This document shows, in pieces, positions 10,049-18,419 of a stretch of 64,000 nucleotides of DNA. A program made the position numbers and the translations under genes. The DNA lies in the NCBI RefSeq assembly GCF_029714285.1, contig NZ_CP121662.1, positions 3,282,001 through 3,346,000 of the forward strand, read 5' to 3'. A model generated the notes under the pieces. That model worked only from the letters and a program-made list of their open reading frames with translations. It had not been told where the DNA came from and did not search any database. The stretch is from Rhizobium sp. CB3090. Lineage in GTDB: Bacteria; Pseudomonadota; Alphaproteobacteria; Rhizobiales; Rhizobiaceae. Within the stretch, counting starts at the first letter, position 1. Each line of letters opens with the position of its first letter.

Positions 10049-11109
10049 GAACCAAACTCCGAAACCGGCGCCCAGAGCACCTGTTCGATCCGCGATGCGC
10101 CCGTCGCCAGCATCACCAGCCGGTCGAAGCCCAGCGCTATGCCGCTCGCCTCCGGCATGACGGCAAGGGCTTTGAGAAATTCCTCATCCAGCGGATAGGT
10201 CTCGCCGTATATGCGGGCTTTCTCGGCCATCTCGATCTCGAACCGCCGCCGCTGCTCGTCGGCATTGGTGAGTTCCCCGAAAGCATTGGCGAGCTCGACG
10301 CCGCAAGCATAAAGCTCGAAGCGCTCGGCGACGCGATGATCGCGCGCCGAGGGCCGGGCAAGAGCGGCTTCCGAGACCGGATATTCATCGAGGATCGTCG
10401 CCCGGCCGAAGCCAAGATAGGGCTCGATCTTTTCGACCAGCACGCGGCTGAAAAGATCGGGCCAGTGGTCGTCCTTTGCAACGCGCATACCGATACGCCG
10501 CATCTCGGCGGCCAGATGCTCACGGTCCGTCGATCCGTCGAGTCCGATCGAACCGAGCAAATCGATCTTGGCGTAACGTTCGAAGGCGGCGGCGACGCTG
10601 ATGCGCTCCAGTGTTAGGAACGGATCGGTTTCGGCGCCGCGATAGCTGAGTTTCTTCGCCCCCACCGTCTCCGCCGCCAGCGCCAGCAGCGCGGCACAAT
10701 CGGTCATCAGCGTCTCGTAGGTCTCGCCCGCCCGGTACCATTCCAGCATGGTGAATTCCGGATGGTGCAGCGGCCCGCGCTCGCGGTTGCGATAGACATG
10801 GGCGAAGCAGGCGATGCGTTCCTCACCGGCGGCCAGCAGCTTCTTGCAGGCGAATTCCGGTGAAGTGTGGAGATAAAACTGCGCCTTCTGGCCATCTGTC
10901 GTCAGCGCCTCCGTGGCGAAGGCATGAAGATGCGCCTCGTTGCCCGGCGACACCTGCAGCGTCGGCGTGTCAACTTCGATGAAACCATTACGGACGAAGA
11001 ATTCCCGCAGCGCCGCCTGGATAGCATTGCGGCCAATCAGGAACGGCCGCCGGTCAGCGTGCACGCTGCGGGTCCACCATGGGGACGCTTTGCTGCTCGT
11101 TGGTTCCAT
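10045..11109 (-). CDS. epmA: EF-P--(R)-beta-lysine ligase EpmA (GenX/PoxA/YjeA)
   Basis: 354-aa paralogue of the lysyl-tRNA synthetase catalytic core without the N-terminal anticodon-binding domain. It attaches (R)-beta-lysine to a lysine of elongation factor P. Seen are the N-terminal TRSVHADRRPFLIGRNAI, class II motif 2 (VYRNRERGPLHHPEFTMLEWY) read here as YRNRERGPLHHPEF and MLEWYRAGETYE, and motif 3 GIALGFDRLVML. I start it at the ATG at 11109, preceded by AGAAGAAAG; upstream in-frame codons to 11211 run towards the divergent efp promoter and lack family similarity. The gene is divergent from its substrate gene efp (149 bp apart) and overlaps epmB. Confidence 0.93.
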   Translation of the reverse strand: MEPTSSKASPWWTRSVHADRRPFLIGRNAIQAALREFFVRNGFIEVDTPTLQVSPGNEAHLHAFATEALTTDGQKAQFYLHTSPEFACKKLLAAGEERIACFAHVYRNRERGPLHHPEFTMLEWYRAGETYETLMTDCAALLALAAETVGAKKLSYRGAETDPFLTLERISVAAAFERYAKIDLLGSIGLDGSTDREHLAAEMRRIGMRVAKDDHWPDLFSRVLVEKIEPYLGFGRATILDEYPVSEAALARPSARDHRVAERFELYACGVELANAFGELTNADEQRRRFEIEMAEKARIYGETYPLDEEFLKALAVMPEASGIALGFDRLVMLATGASRIEQVLWAPVSEFGS

Positions 11110-11258
11110 TGCACGCTTTCTTCTCGGGATCGCCGGGGTGGGGGTGGCTATTTCCGCTGATTTAGGGTAGTTGCGCGCCCAAGCAAACAATAGCTGCGTC
11201 TCGAGGTGCATTTCGACAGTCCTCTACGACGCGACAGGCCGAGTTACAAGGAAGTCTT

Positions 11259-11828
11259 ATGGTCAAGGTCATCGCCTCTTCAGTCCGCAAGGGCAACGTT
11301 CTCGACGTCGACGGCAAACTCTACGTCGTTCTTACCGCTCAGAACTTTCATCCGGGCAAGGGCACGCCGGTCACCCAGGTCGACATGCGCCGCATCGTCG
11401 ATGGCGTGAAAGTGTCCGAGCGCTGGCGCACCACCGAGCAGGTCGAGCGCGCCTTCGTCGAAGACGTGAACTTCCAGTACCTCTATGAAGATGGCGAAGG
11501 CTTCCACTTCATGAATCCGGCCACCTACGATCAGGTCGTCGTCGACGTCGAAACCATGGGCGACCAGAAAGCCTATCTCCAGGAAGGCATGACCTGCATC
11601 CTGTCGATCCACGAAGGCGTTCCGCTCGCCATCGAACTGCCGCGCCACGTCACGCTGGAAATCACTGAAACCGAACCGGTCGTGAAGGGCCAGACGGCAT
11701 CGTCCTCCTACAAGCCCGCCATGCTGTCGAACGGCGTGCGCACCATGGTGCCGCCGCACATCAACGCCGGCACCCGCGTCGTCATCGCCACGGAAGACAA
11801 TTCCTACGTCGAGCGCGCCAAGGACTGA
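11259..11828 (+). CDS. efp: Elongation factor P
   Basis: 189-aa translation factor that rescues ribosomes stalled on polyproline stretches. Three beta-barrel domains are expected. The modified loop is HPGKGTPV with Lys34 at the tip, the residue that EpmA/EpmB beta-lysylate, in agreement with the neighbouring modification genes. The C-terminal end ([27 protein letters not shown]) is recognisable as [13 protein letters not shown]. The ribosome binding site AAGGAAG sits 5 bp before the ATG. A strong intrinsic terminator follows 26 bp after the stop. Confidence 0.97.
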   Translation: MVKVIASSVRKGNVLDVDGKLYVVLTAQNFHPGKGTPVTQVDMRRIVDGVKVSERWRTTEQVERAFVEDVNFQYLYEDGEGFHFMNPATYDQVVVDVETMGDQKAYLQEGMTCILSIHEGVPLAIELPRHVTLEITETEPVVKGQTASSSYKPAMLSNGVRTMVPPHINAGTRVVIATEDNSYVERAKD

Positions 11829-11854
11829 GTGATCGGCCCATCGTTGCACGGGAA

Positions 11855-11890
11855 ACGCCCTGTCCTCACGGATGGGGCGTTTTTTTGTTT
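11855..11890 (+). terminator. Rho-independent terminator of efp
   Basis: An 11-bp stem (arms 11855-11865 and 11870-11880, with two G-T pairs) closes a TCAC loop and runs straight into a T tract (11881-11886). Confidence 0.92.
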
Positions 11891-11998
11891 TGGGTTTCGG
11901 CGTGATGATAGCAGACGGATGCTACGCCGAACCGCGCTTGAAAATACCCAAGTTGTTAGGTTATTTTTCTCCCGGTTACAGTTCTTCGTCAGCATGGA

Positions 11999-12199
11999 AT
12001 GCGCTTCGTCATTTACACGGCTGATCACGAACCCCCTCATGCTCACGTTGTCGGCGAAGGTGAAGCGCGGATCGATATCGTCACTCTGATCGTAATCACC
12101 CAGGGCGGGATGTCTGATAGAGACGTCCGCCGGGCGGTGGCTACAATAGAAGCAAACCAACAATTAATCCTGGATACCTGGAGAAAGTATCATGGTTGA
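11999..12199 (+). CDS. DUF4160 family protein (possible toxin-like partner)
   Basis: 66-aa protein with the DUF4160 hallmark HEPPHAHVVGEGEARIDI. The family usually sits directly before a DUF2442 gene, as it does here (8-bp overlap with the next gene), an arrangement often suspected to be a toxin-antitoxin-like module, though no activity is established. The start is uncertain. In-frame codons just upstream of the ATG encode TVLRQHG, which resembles the usual N-terminus of the family (TVLRxxGxRF), but no ATG/GTG/TTG precedes them before a TAG stop. The gene may use a rare ATT start near 11966 or may have lost its original start. Confidence 0.7.
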   Translation: MRFVIYTADHEPPHAHVVGEGEARIDIVTLIVITQGGMSDRDVRRAVATIEANQQLILDTWRKYHG

Positions 12200-12605
12200 G
12201 GTCACCGATGCGGAATTGGCCCGAGCAAAGCAGCGCTGGGAAGCAGAACGAATTGAGCGGCCCATTCCACTTTCCGTCCGTTTCGATAGCCCCTCGGAGC
12301 GCGTCGTTGTTGAATTTACCAACGGAGCATCCTTTATGTTCCCGGCCCGCTCCCTAGAGGGTTTGGAAGAGGCAACCGCTGCGCAGTTGGCCGAAGTGGA
12401 GCTCCTGGGCGAGACGGCACTGCATTGGGAAAGCCTCGACGCCGACTACACGATTACCGGTCTGATGAACGGAATATTCGGCACAAAAGCATTTATGGAA
12501 GCTCAGCGACGTGGCGGCCAATCCCGCTCGCCCGCGAAAATCGCGGCTAGCCGCGCAAACGGCGCCAAGGGTGGGCGCCCCAAGAAATCTGCGGAACATT
12601 CCTGA
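12192..12605 (+). CDS. DUF2442 domain protein, partner of the DUF4160 gene
   Basis: 137-aa protein with the DUF2442 core (SVRFDSPSERVVVEFTNGASF, split as SVRFDSPSERVVVEF and FPARSLEGLEEATAAQL; then LHWESLDADYTITGLMNGIFG) and the basic C-terminal tail AASRANGAKGGRPKKS common in these proteins. The tail looks DNA-binding-like but no helix-turn-helix can be claimed. It is translationally coupled to the preceding DUF4160 gene. Function is unknown; the regulatory/antitoxin half of a two-gene module is the best guess. It is convergent with the ABC transporter gene, 9 bp away. Confidence 0.72.
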   Translation: MVEVTDAELARAKQRWEAERIERPIPLSVRFDSPSERVVVEFTNGASFMFPARSLEGLEEATAAQLAEVELLGETALHWESLDADYTITGLMNGIFGTKAFMEAQRRGGQSRSPAKIAASRANGAKGGRPKKSAEHS

Positions 12606-12614
12606 CAGAGGTTG

Positions 12615-14468
12615 CTACCGCGACGGCGCGTTCGCCCTCTTGGGGCTTGGAGCCTGTATCACTGACGCCGGCGGCACGACTTCGGCGATGACCTCTTCGT
12701 GCGGCACCAGCGCCTGCAAATGCAGGACGCGCGGCGACATTGTCTGGAGGTAGGCTTCGGAACGGCCGATATAGATGACGGTAGCGTCGGTGAATTCCGT
12801 CAGCAGCGCCGAGAACTTGGCCTGGATATCCGGCTCCAGTCCTTCCATGACTTCGTCGAGGATGATCCATTTCGGCTGCGCCAGCAGCAGATGCGCAAAG
12901 GCGAGCGCCTTTTGCTCGTCATTGTCCAGCAGCCGGTCCCAGCGGGCCTGCGTATCGAGCCGGCTCTTCAGGCGGCCAAGGCCGACCCTATCCATCGCGG
13001 CCTCGACGGCGGCATCGTCATAGGCATCCCGATCCTCGGGGAAGCAGATCGCTTCGCGTAGCGTTCCGCCCGGCACATAGGGCGTATGCGGCATGAACAG
13101 CATGTCTTCCATCGGCGGCAGGCTGATCTTGCCGGCGCCGCAGTTCCATTGATGTGCCAGCGACTGGAACAGTAGCCTGCGGTTCACGCCATGATCGCCG
13201 TTGACCATGATGTGCTCGCCGGCGGCAATCGTCACCGTGCCTTCGCGGATGCGGAAACCGTTCTCGATGGCATCCTCGCTGGTCTTGGTGGAAATCTCCA
13301 CGTCCGCCCAGACCATTTCACCGGGCGCCGCATGATCGAAGGCAATGGTATGCGGCATGACCTTACCGTCATCCATTTCCGTCAACGCCTGGCGAAAATC
13401 GGTGACGCGCATCAGCGTGGCACGCCATTCCGCGATCGGGCCAAAATTGGCGACATACCAGCGCAAGGCAGTATTGACCTGGTTGAAAGCGCCCACCGCC
13501 ACCATCAACTGGCCGATCGTCAACCCGCCGGAGAAATAGGCGGGCGCAGCCACCAGGATCGGGATGATCAACACCAGCCAGCCATAACCGGCCGAAACCC
13601 AGGTGAGATTGGTATTGGCGATGGCGAGCTGGCGAATGACGGCAAGCACCGCGGAGATATCGAGATTGATCCGCCGGCGCTCATTCTCCTCGCCACCGGC
13701 AATGGTGATCGCCGGCATGTGCTCGTTGGCGTGCATCAGCGCAAAGCGCAGCTCGGCTTCCTTGGAATAACGGTCGGCATTCAGCCGCACCAACCTGCGG
13801 CCGACGAACTGGCTCAGGAACGAAGCGGAACCGGCATAGATGATCGCCGCCCAGACCATGTAGCCGGGAATGGAGAAGCTCATGCCCTTGAAATTGAAGA
13901 CCATGCCGCTGGAGAGTTCCCAAAGCACGCCGATGAAGCTCAAGAGCAGGATGGTCGCCTGCACCAGGCCGATCGCCAGACCTGTCGTGCTTTCGGCAAG
14001 ATTGCGCGCATCCTCATGCAGCCGTTGGTCCGGATTGACGCCGATCAGGCCGGAAGAGGCGAGACGAAGCGCGCGCTTGGCCTGCAGCCATTGGTCGACG
14101 AGGTCACGCGCCAGACCTTCGCGCATATAAAGCGCGGTCATTTGATTGAGCCATGCCTGCACGACGTTGAGGACCAAGAGCAGGCCGGCGATGATGCCGA
14201 AGACGCCGAGCTGATGGAAGAATGCCCTGGTATCGCGTCGCGCCAGCGAATCATAAAACGGCGCATTCCAGTTGTTCAGCAGAACCTGGACATAGGCCGT
14301 GACGAGGATAATTACGAACAACGCAATCGTAAGCGAAACGATCTTGACGCGTACGGCCGAATTCCAAAAGGCGGAAAACATCATGCGCAGCCGATAGAGA
14401 ACGCTAAAGTCGTATCCGACCCGGTCAGCACTCTCGATATTCGGCTTGGCTTGCGTATCAACTGCCAT
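12615..14468 (-). CDS. SbmA/BacA-like fused ABC transporter (BclA/YddA type) with degenerate ATPase domain
   Basis: 617-aa protein: an N-terminal SbmA/BacA-like membrane domain with about six helices (FVIILVTAYVQVLLNNWNAPFYDSL, read as LLNNWNAPFYDSL; GVNPDQRLHED around residue 145) followed by an ABC ATPase domain. Relatives (BclA of Bradyrhizobium, YddA, Rv1819c) move peptides and cobalamin-like molecules. The ATPase half is unusual. The Walker A position reads NGDHGVNRR instead of GxxGxGK(S/T), the signature reads LDNDEQKALAF instead of LSGGEQ, and the switch histidine is replaced (YIGRSEAY); Walker B (IILDE) is kept. I chose the start at 14468 because of AGGGAAG upstream. Whether it still hydrolyses ATP is open. 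Confidence 0.85.
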   Translation of the reverse strand: MAVDTQAKPNIESADRVGYDFSVLYRLRMMFSAFWNSAVRVKIVSLTIALFVIILVTAYVQVLLNNWNAPFYDSLARRDTRAFFHQLGVFGIIAGLLLVLNVVQAWLNQMTALYMREGLARDLVDQWLQAKRALRLASSGLIGVNPDQRLHEDARNLAESTTGLAIGLVQATILLLSFIGVLWELSSGMVFNFKGMSFSIPGYMVWAAIIYAGSASFLSQFVGRRLVRLNADRYSKEAELRFALMHANEHMPAITIAGGEENERRRINLDISAVLAVIRQLAIANTNLTWVSAGYGWLVLIIPILVAAPAYFSGGLTIGQLMVAVGAFNQVNTALRWYVANFGPIAEWRATLMRVTDFRQALTEMDDGKVMPHTIAFDHAAPGEMVWADVEISTKTSEDAIENGFRIREGTVTIAAGEHIMVNGDHGVNRRLLFQSLAHQWNCGAGKISLPPMEDMLFMPHTPYVPGGTLREAICFPEDRDAYDDAAVEAAMDRVGLGRLKSRLDTQARWDRLLDNDEQKALAFAHLLLAQPKWIILDEVMEGLEPDIQAKFSALLTEFTDATVIYIGRSEAYLQTMSPRVLHLQALVPHEEVIAEVVPPASVIQAPSPKRANAPSR

Positions 14469-14636
14469 CAACACTTCCCTGCAACGCACTTAATCCTCAG
14501 TTAATCATGACCTGCTCACATGTCCATCCATGCGATACATCAGCGTGATCACGTTCGGTATATACACCGTTTCACGCCTTGAACCGAATAGGGCCAAGGA
14601 CTAGCTTGCGCCCCAAAGATTGATGAAAGCCTTCCA

Positions 14637-15479
14637 ATGCAATTTCAGGGCACCGCAGACTATATTGCCGACAAGGATCTGATGGTTGCTGTCAACGCCG
14701 CCATTCGGCTGGAACGACCCCTTTTGGTGAAAGGCGAACCGGGGACCGGCAAGACGGAACTGGCTCGCCAGGTCGCCGCAGCGCTGGGGCTCGATCTCAT
14801 CGAATGGAACATCAAATCGACCACCAAGGCGCAGCAGGGCCTCTATGAATATGATGCCGTCTCACGCCTGCGCGACAGCCAATTGGGTGACGCGCGCGTC
14901 AACGACGTCAAAAACTATATCCGCCAAGGCAAGCTCTGGCAGGCGTTTACGGCACCAGAGAAATGCGTGCTGCTGATCGATGAGATCGACAAGGCCGACA
15001 TCGAATTCCCGAACGATCTGCTGCAGGAACTCGACCGCATGGAGTTCCATGTCTACGAAACCGGCGAAACGATCCGCGCCGCCGTCAGGCCGATCGTCAT
15101 CATTACCTCGAACAATGAAAAGGAGCTGCCGGATGCTTTTCTCCGCCGCTGCTTCTTCCATTATATCCGCTTTCCCGATGCCGAAACGCTGACACGCATC
15201 GTCGAGGTGCACTATCCCGGCATCAAGCAGGCATTGGTGCGAGCAGCACTCATCCAGTTTTTCGAGATCCGCGATGTGCCGGGTCTGAAGAAGAAGCCCT
15301 CGACCTCCGAAGCGCTCGATTGGATCCGCCTGCTGGTCGCCGACGATGTCGATCCGGCTACCCTGCGTGTCGATGCGAAGAGCGCGCTGCCAAAGCTGCA
15401 CGGCGCGCTGCTGAAGAACGAGCAGGACGTCCATCTCTTCGAACGGCTGGCCTTCATGGCGCGCGGGCAAGGGAAATGA
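14637..15479 (+). CDS. MoxR family AAA+ ATPase
   Basis: 280-aa AAA+ chaperone-like ATPase. Walker A is GEPGTGKTELA, Walker B LLIDEIDKAD, sensor 1 IITSNNEKELPDAFLRR with the arginine finger. MoxR proteins typically work with a von Willebrand factor A protein encoded next to them to assemble or insert cofactors into enzymes. The matching VWA/CoxE-type gene is here at 17232, but it is separated by a Nudix gene and metA. The MoxR stop overlaps the Nudix start (ATGA). Its client enzyme is not identifiable from the window. Confidence 0.9.
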   Translation: MQFQGTADYIADKDLMVAVNAAIRLERPLLVKGEPGTGKTELARQVAAALGLDLIEWNIKSTTKAQQGLYEYDAVSRLRDSQLGDARVNDVKNYIRQGKLWQAFTAPEKCVLLIDEIDKADIEFPNDLLQELDRMEFHVYETGETIRAAVRPIVIITSNNEKELPDAFLRRCFFHYIRFPDAETLTRIVEVHYPGIKQALVRAALIQFFEIRDVPGLKKKPSTSEALDWIRLLVADDVDPATLRVDAKSALPKLHGALLKNEQDVHLFERLAFMARGQGK

Positions 15480-15901
15480 TGCAGCCGGATGCCCTGAAGG
15501 TCTTGATCTATGCGGTGAACGACCGGCACTTGCTGGTATTCGATGAGCCGGATTTTCCGGCCGTCCAGCTCCAGGTTCCCGGCGGCACGGTGGAACCGGG
15601 CGAAGATATCGCAACGGCGGCGGCGCGCGAATTCGAGGAGGAAACGGGTTTTGCGCCAGACGAACTCCATCCGCTCGGCGTTCACGATTATCGTTTTGAA
15701 AAGAACGGGCGCGAGCATCACCACCAACGGCACTATTTCCGCTGCCGCATCTCCGAGACGGCGCCCTCCACCTGGCTTCACTATGAAATGACGCCATTCG
15801 ACGGCGGCGATCCGATTGGCTTCCGTTTCTTCTGGCTGCCGATCGAGGACGCCAAGCGGCGTCTGGGCTATGGTATGCAAGCACTCCTTGAACATCTGTA
15901 G
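15476..15901 (+). CDS. Nudix hydrolase
   Basis: 141-aa hydrolase of nucleoside-diphosphate-linked compounds. The Nudix box is complete: GGTVEPGEDIATAAAREFEE followed by ETGF gives the G-x5-E-x7-REUxEExGU pattern, so metal binding and catalysis should be intact. The start overlaps the MoxR stop by ATGA; a second ATG at 15479 directly follows and could be used equally. The substrate cannot be predicted. A long palindromic repeat lies between this gene and the riboswitch. Confidence 0.88.
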   Translation: MMQPDALKVLIYAVNDRHLLVFDEPDFPAVQLQVPGGTVEPGEDIATAAAREFEEETGFAPDELHPLGVHDYRFEKNGREHHHQRHYFRCRISETAPSTWLHYEMTPFDGGDPIGFRFFWLPIEDAKRRLGYGMQALLEHL

Positions 15902-15969
15902 GTGGCACCCGACATCACGGCGCGGCCGCGGTCGCCCTGTGCCTCGAAAAGCGACGGAGGGCCGACCAT

Positions 15970-16124
15970 ACCCGCCCTCGCCCTTCGAGGCTCCACCCTC
16001 CGGGTTCCGCTCCTCAGGGTGAGGGCTGATCTTCTACGCCTTGGCGCAAACCCTCTCCGCCTCACCCTGAGGTGCCTTGGCGTTGAAGCGTCAGCGCAAA
16101 CGTCAAGGCCTCGAAAGGCGAGGC
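15970..16124. repeat. Rhizobial mosaic palindromic intergenic repeat
   Basis: A large imperfect inverted repeat. Outer arms at 15976-15991 and 16108-16123 pair with one mismatch, and inside are two short palindromes (CCTCAGGGTGAGG near 16012 and CCTCACCCTGAGG near 16061). The motif resembles the interspersed REP-like elements that are common between genes in rhizobia and relatives. It could end transcription of the MoxR-Nudix unit but has no T tract. Confidence 0.7.
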
Positions 16125-16184
16125 GGCCCTGGGCCTGGAGTTAACCCATTGACCCGCCGGGGTCACAGGTCTATTGAATTTCTC

Positions 16185-16240
16185 CCGTGGTGATTTGGCC
16201 GGCCGGCTTGCAGCCACGTTAAAAAAGTCGCTAAAGGGCC
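16185..16240 (+). ncRNA. SAM-II riboswitch (metA motif)
   Basis: S-adenosylmethionine-binding aptamer upstream of metA, as in other alphaproteobacteria. The diagnostic parts are present in order: CCGTGGTGATTTG, GCTTGCAGCCACG closing the P1 helix (CGTGG pairs with CCACG) and the A-rich strand GTTAAAAAAGTCGCTAAAGG that forms the pseudoknot. SAM binding should lower expression of metA and, by coupling, the VWA gene behind it. An intrinsic terminator follows 9 bp later. Confidence 0.93.
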
Positions 16241-16248
16241 GCGTGCGG

Positions 16249-16287
16249 ACCGGTAGCGATTCTTATCGCGGCCGGTTTTTTGTTTTT
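16249..16287 (+). terminator. Terminator hairpin after the SAM-II aptamer (expression platform)
   Basis: Arms ACCGGTAGCGAT (16249-16260) and ATCGCGGCCGGT (16265-16276) pair with one A-G mismatch and one G-T pair around a TCTT loop, followed by TTTTT at 16277-16281 and TTTTT at 16283-16287. It lies between the aptamer and the metA start, so the riboswitch probably attenuates transcription. Confidence 0.82.
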
Positions 16288-16302
16288 GGTCGAGTGACAA
16301 CG

Positions 16303-17229
16303 ATGCCCATCAAGATTCCCGATACGCTGCCCGCGTTCGAAGCCCTCCAGAGCGAGGGCGTGCGGGTGATGACCGAAACGGTGGCGATCCGGCAGGATAT
16401 TCGCCCCCTTCAGATCGGGCTTCTCAATCTCATGCCGAACAAGATCAAGACCGAAGTGCAGATTGCGCGCCTTGTCGGCGCCTCGCCGTTGCAGGTGGAA
16501 TTCTCGCTGATCCGCGTCGGCGGCCACAAGGCCAAGAACACATCCGAAGAGCATCTGCTCGCCTTCTACCAAACCTGGGAGGAAGTGAAGGAGCGCAAAT
16601 ACGACGGCTTCATCATCACCGGCGCGCCGATCGAGCTGCTGGATTATGAGGAGGTCACCTACTGGGACGAGATGCAGCAGATCTTCGACTGGACGGCGAC
16701 CAATGTGCATTCGACGATGAACGTCTGCTGGGGCGCGATGGCGGCTGCCTATCATTTCCATAAGGTGCCGAAATATACGCTGAAGGAAAAAGCCTTCGGC
16801 GTCTATCGCCACCAGAACCTGAAGCCGTCCTCGGTCTACCTCAACGGCTTTTCCGATGATTTCGCCATTCCGGTCTCGCGCTGGACGGAAGTGCGCCGCG
16901 CCGACATCGAAAAGGTGCCGGGGCTGCAGATCCTGATGGAATCGAGCGAGATGGGCGTCTGTCTGGTCCACGAGCAGGCCTGCAACCGGCTCTACATGTT
17001 CAATCACGTGGAGTATGATTCCACTTCGCTGGCCGACGAATATTTTCGGGACGTGAATGCGGGCGTGCCGATCAAGATGCCGCACAATTATTTCCCGCAT
17101 AACGACCCGGACATCGCGCCGCAAAACCGCTGGCGCAGCCATGCGCATCTGTTCTTCGGCAACTGGATCAACGAGATCTATCAGACGACCCCCTATGATC
17201 TCGAGGAGATCGGCCAAGAGAGGTTCTGA
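16303..17229 (+). CDS. metA: Homoserine O-acyltransferase MetA (Glu111, predicted acetyl-CoA type)
   Basis: 308-aa enzyme for the first committed step of methionine synthesis, acylating homoserine. The catalytic cysteine is Cys142 (NVCWGAMAA), with His235 and Glu237 (FNHVEYDS). Residue 111 is Glu ([12 protein letters not shown]). In MetA enzymes Gly at this place goes with succinyl-CoA and Glu with acetyl-CoA, so this should be a homoserine O-acetyltransferase despite the succinyltransferase-type fold. The start is the ATG at 16303, after the riboswitch terminator; an upstream in-frame ATG at 16174 lies within the riboswitch leader and is not used. The VWA gene starts 3 bp after the stop. Confidence 0.95.
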   Translation: MPIKIPDTLPAFEALQSEGVRVMTETVAIRQDIRPLQIGLLNLMPNKIKTEVQIARLVGASPLQVEFSLIRVGGHKAKNTSEEHLLAFYQTWEEVKERKYDGFIITGAPIELLDYEEVTYWDEMQQIFDWTATNVHSTMNVCWGAMAAAYHFHKVPKYTLKEKAFGVYRHQNLKPSSVYLNGFSDDFAIPVSRWTEVRRADIEKVPGLQILMESSEMGVCLVHEQACNRLYMFNHVEYDSTSLADEYFRDVNAGVPIKMPHNYFPHNDPDIAPQNRWRSHAHLFFGNWINEIYQTTPYDLEEIGQERF

Positions 17230-17231
17230 GC

Positions 17232-18419
17232 TTGTTCATTCCCTTCTTCCTGAAGCTGAAGGAAGCAAAGGTTCCGGTGACGCTCCGGGAATTCCTGTCG
17301 CTTCTGGAGGGAATGGAAGAAGGGATCGCCGATTATGACGTCGAGGCCTTCTACTATTTGGCCCGCGCATCGCTGATCAAGGACGAGCGCTTCATCGACC
17401 GCTTCGATCAGGTGTTTGCCGATTATTTTCAGGGTGTCGAGGCCGTCGGCAATGATGCGGCACCGGCCGAGCCGGTCGCTGTCCCCGATGAATGGCTGCG
17501 CAAGCTCGCCGAAAGACATCTGACGGACGAGGAAAAGAAGCTGGTCGAGGCACTCGGCGGCTTCGAAAAGCTGATGGAGACGCTCCGTCAGCGCCTTGCC
17601 GAACAAGAAGGCCGCCACCAGGGCGGCTCAAAATGGATCGGTACGGCAGGCACGTCGCCGTTCGGCGCCTATGGCTATAACCCGGAAGGCGTGCGCATCG
17701 GCCAAGACGCGTCCCGTCACCGCAAGGCGGCGAAAGTCTGGGATCGCCGCGAATTTCAAAATCTCGACGATAGCGTCGAGCTCGGCACCCGCAACATCAA
17801 GGTGGCGCTGAAACGGCTCCGCCGCTGGGTGCGCGAAGGCGCGGCAGAGGAGCTCGACCTTTCCGGCACGATCCGCTCCACCGCCGAACATGGCTATCTC
17901 GACGTCCAGACCCGGCCGGAGCGGCGCAATGCCGTCAAACTGCTGATGTTCTTCGATGTTGGCGGCTCGATGGACGATCATATCCGCGTGGTCGAGGAAC
18001 TGTTCTCCGCGGCCCGCGCCGAATTCCGGCATATGGAATATTTCTACTTTCACAACTGCCTCTACGAAGGCGTATGGAGGGACAATCGCCGCCGGCGTGT
18101 CGATGTCACCGCGACGACCGATCTGATCCGCACCTTCGGCCCCGACTACCGCGTCGTCTTCGTCGGCGACGCCTCGATGAGCCCCTATGAGATCACCCAT
18201 CCCGGCGGCTCGGTGGAACATTGGAACAAGGAGGCGGGCGATATCTGGCTCAGCCGCATCACCGGCCATTTCCGCAAATGCGTCTGGCTCAATCCCATAC
18301 CGGAAAACTATTGGGGCTATACGACCTCGATCTCGATCATCCGCCGCTTGCTAGCGGAGCGGATGTATCCCCTGACTCTTGGTGGGCTGGAAAAGGCGAT
18401 GCGGGAATTGTCGCGCTAG
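17232..18419 (+). CDS. VWA domain protein, CoxE-like, partner of MoxR
   Basis: 395-aa protein starting at a TTG three bases after the metA stop, which suggests translational coupling. The N-terminal part (PFFLKLKEAKVPVTLREFLS, YDVEAFYYLARASLIKDE) is typical of CoxE/YehP-like VWA proteins. The VWA domain begins at KLLMFFDVGGSMDDHI, where the MIDAS motif DxSxS reads DVGGS, lacking the first serine. It most likely works with the MoxR ATPase encoded at 14637. Being downstream of metA it should also fall under the SAM-II riboswitch unless it has its own promoter. Confidence 0.87.
   Translation: MFIPFFLKLKEAKVPVTLREFLSLLEGMEEGIADYDVEAFYYLARASLIKDERFIDRFDQVFADYFQGVEAVGNDAAPAEPVAVPDEWLRKLAERHLTDEEKKLVEALGGFEKLMETLRQRLAEQEGRHQGGSKWIGTAGTSPFGAYGYNPEGVRIGQDASRHRKAAKVWDRREFQNLDDSVELGTRNIKVALKRLRRWVREGAAEELDLSGTIRSTAEHGYLDVQTRPERRNAVKLLMFFDVGGSMDDHIRVVEELFSAARAEFRHMEYFYFHNCLYEGVWRDNRRRRVDVTATTDLIRTFGPDYRVVFVGDASMSPYEITHPGGSVEHWNKEAGDIWLSRITGHFRKCVWLNPIPENYWGYTTSISIIRRLLAERMYPLTLGGLEKAMRELSR

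Noticed and set aside
13191..14504. 437-codon plus-strand frame opposite the ABC transporter
   Set aside because: Antisense shadow; the transporter reading is supported by recognisable membrane and ATPase parts.
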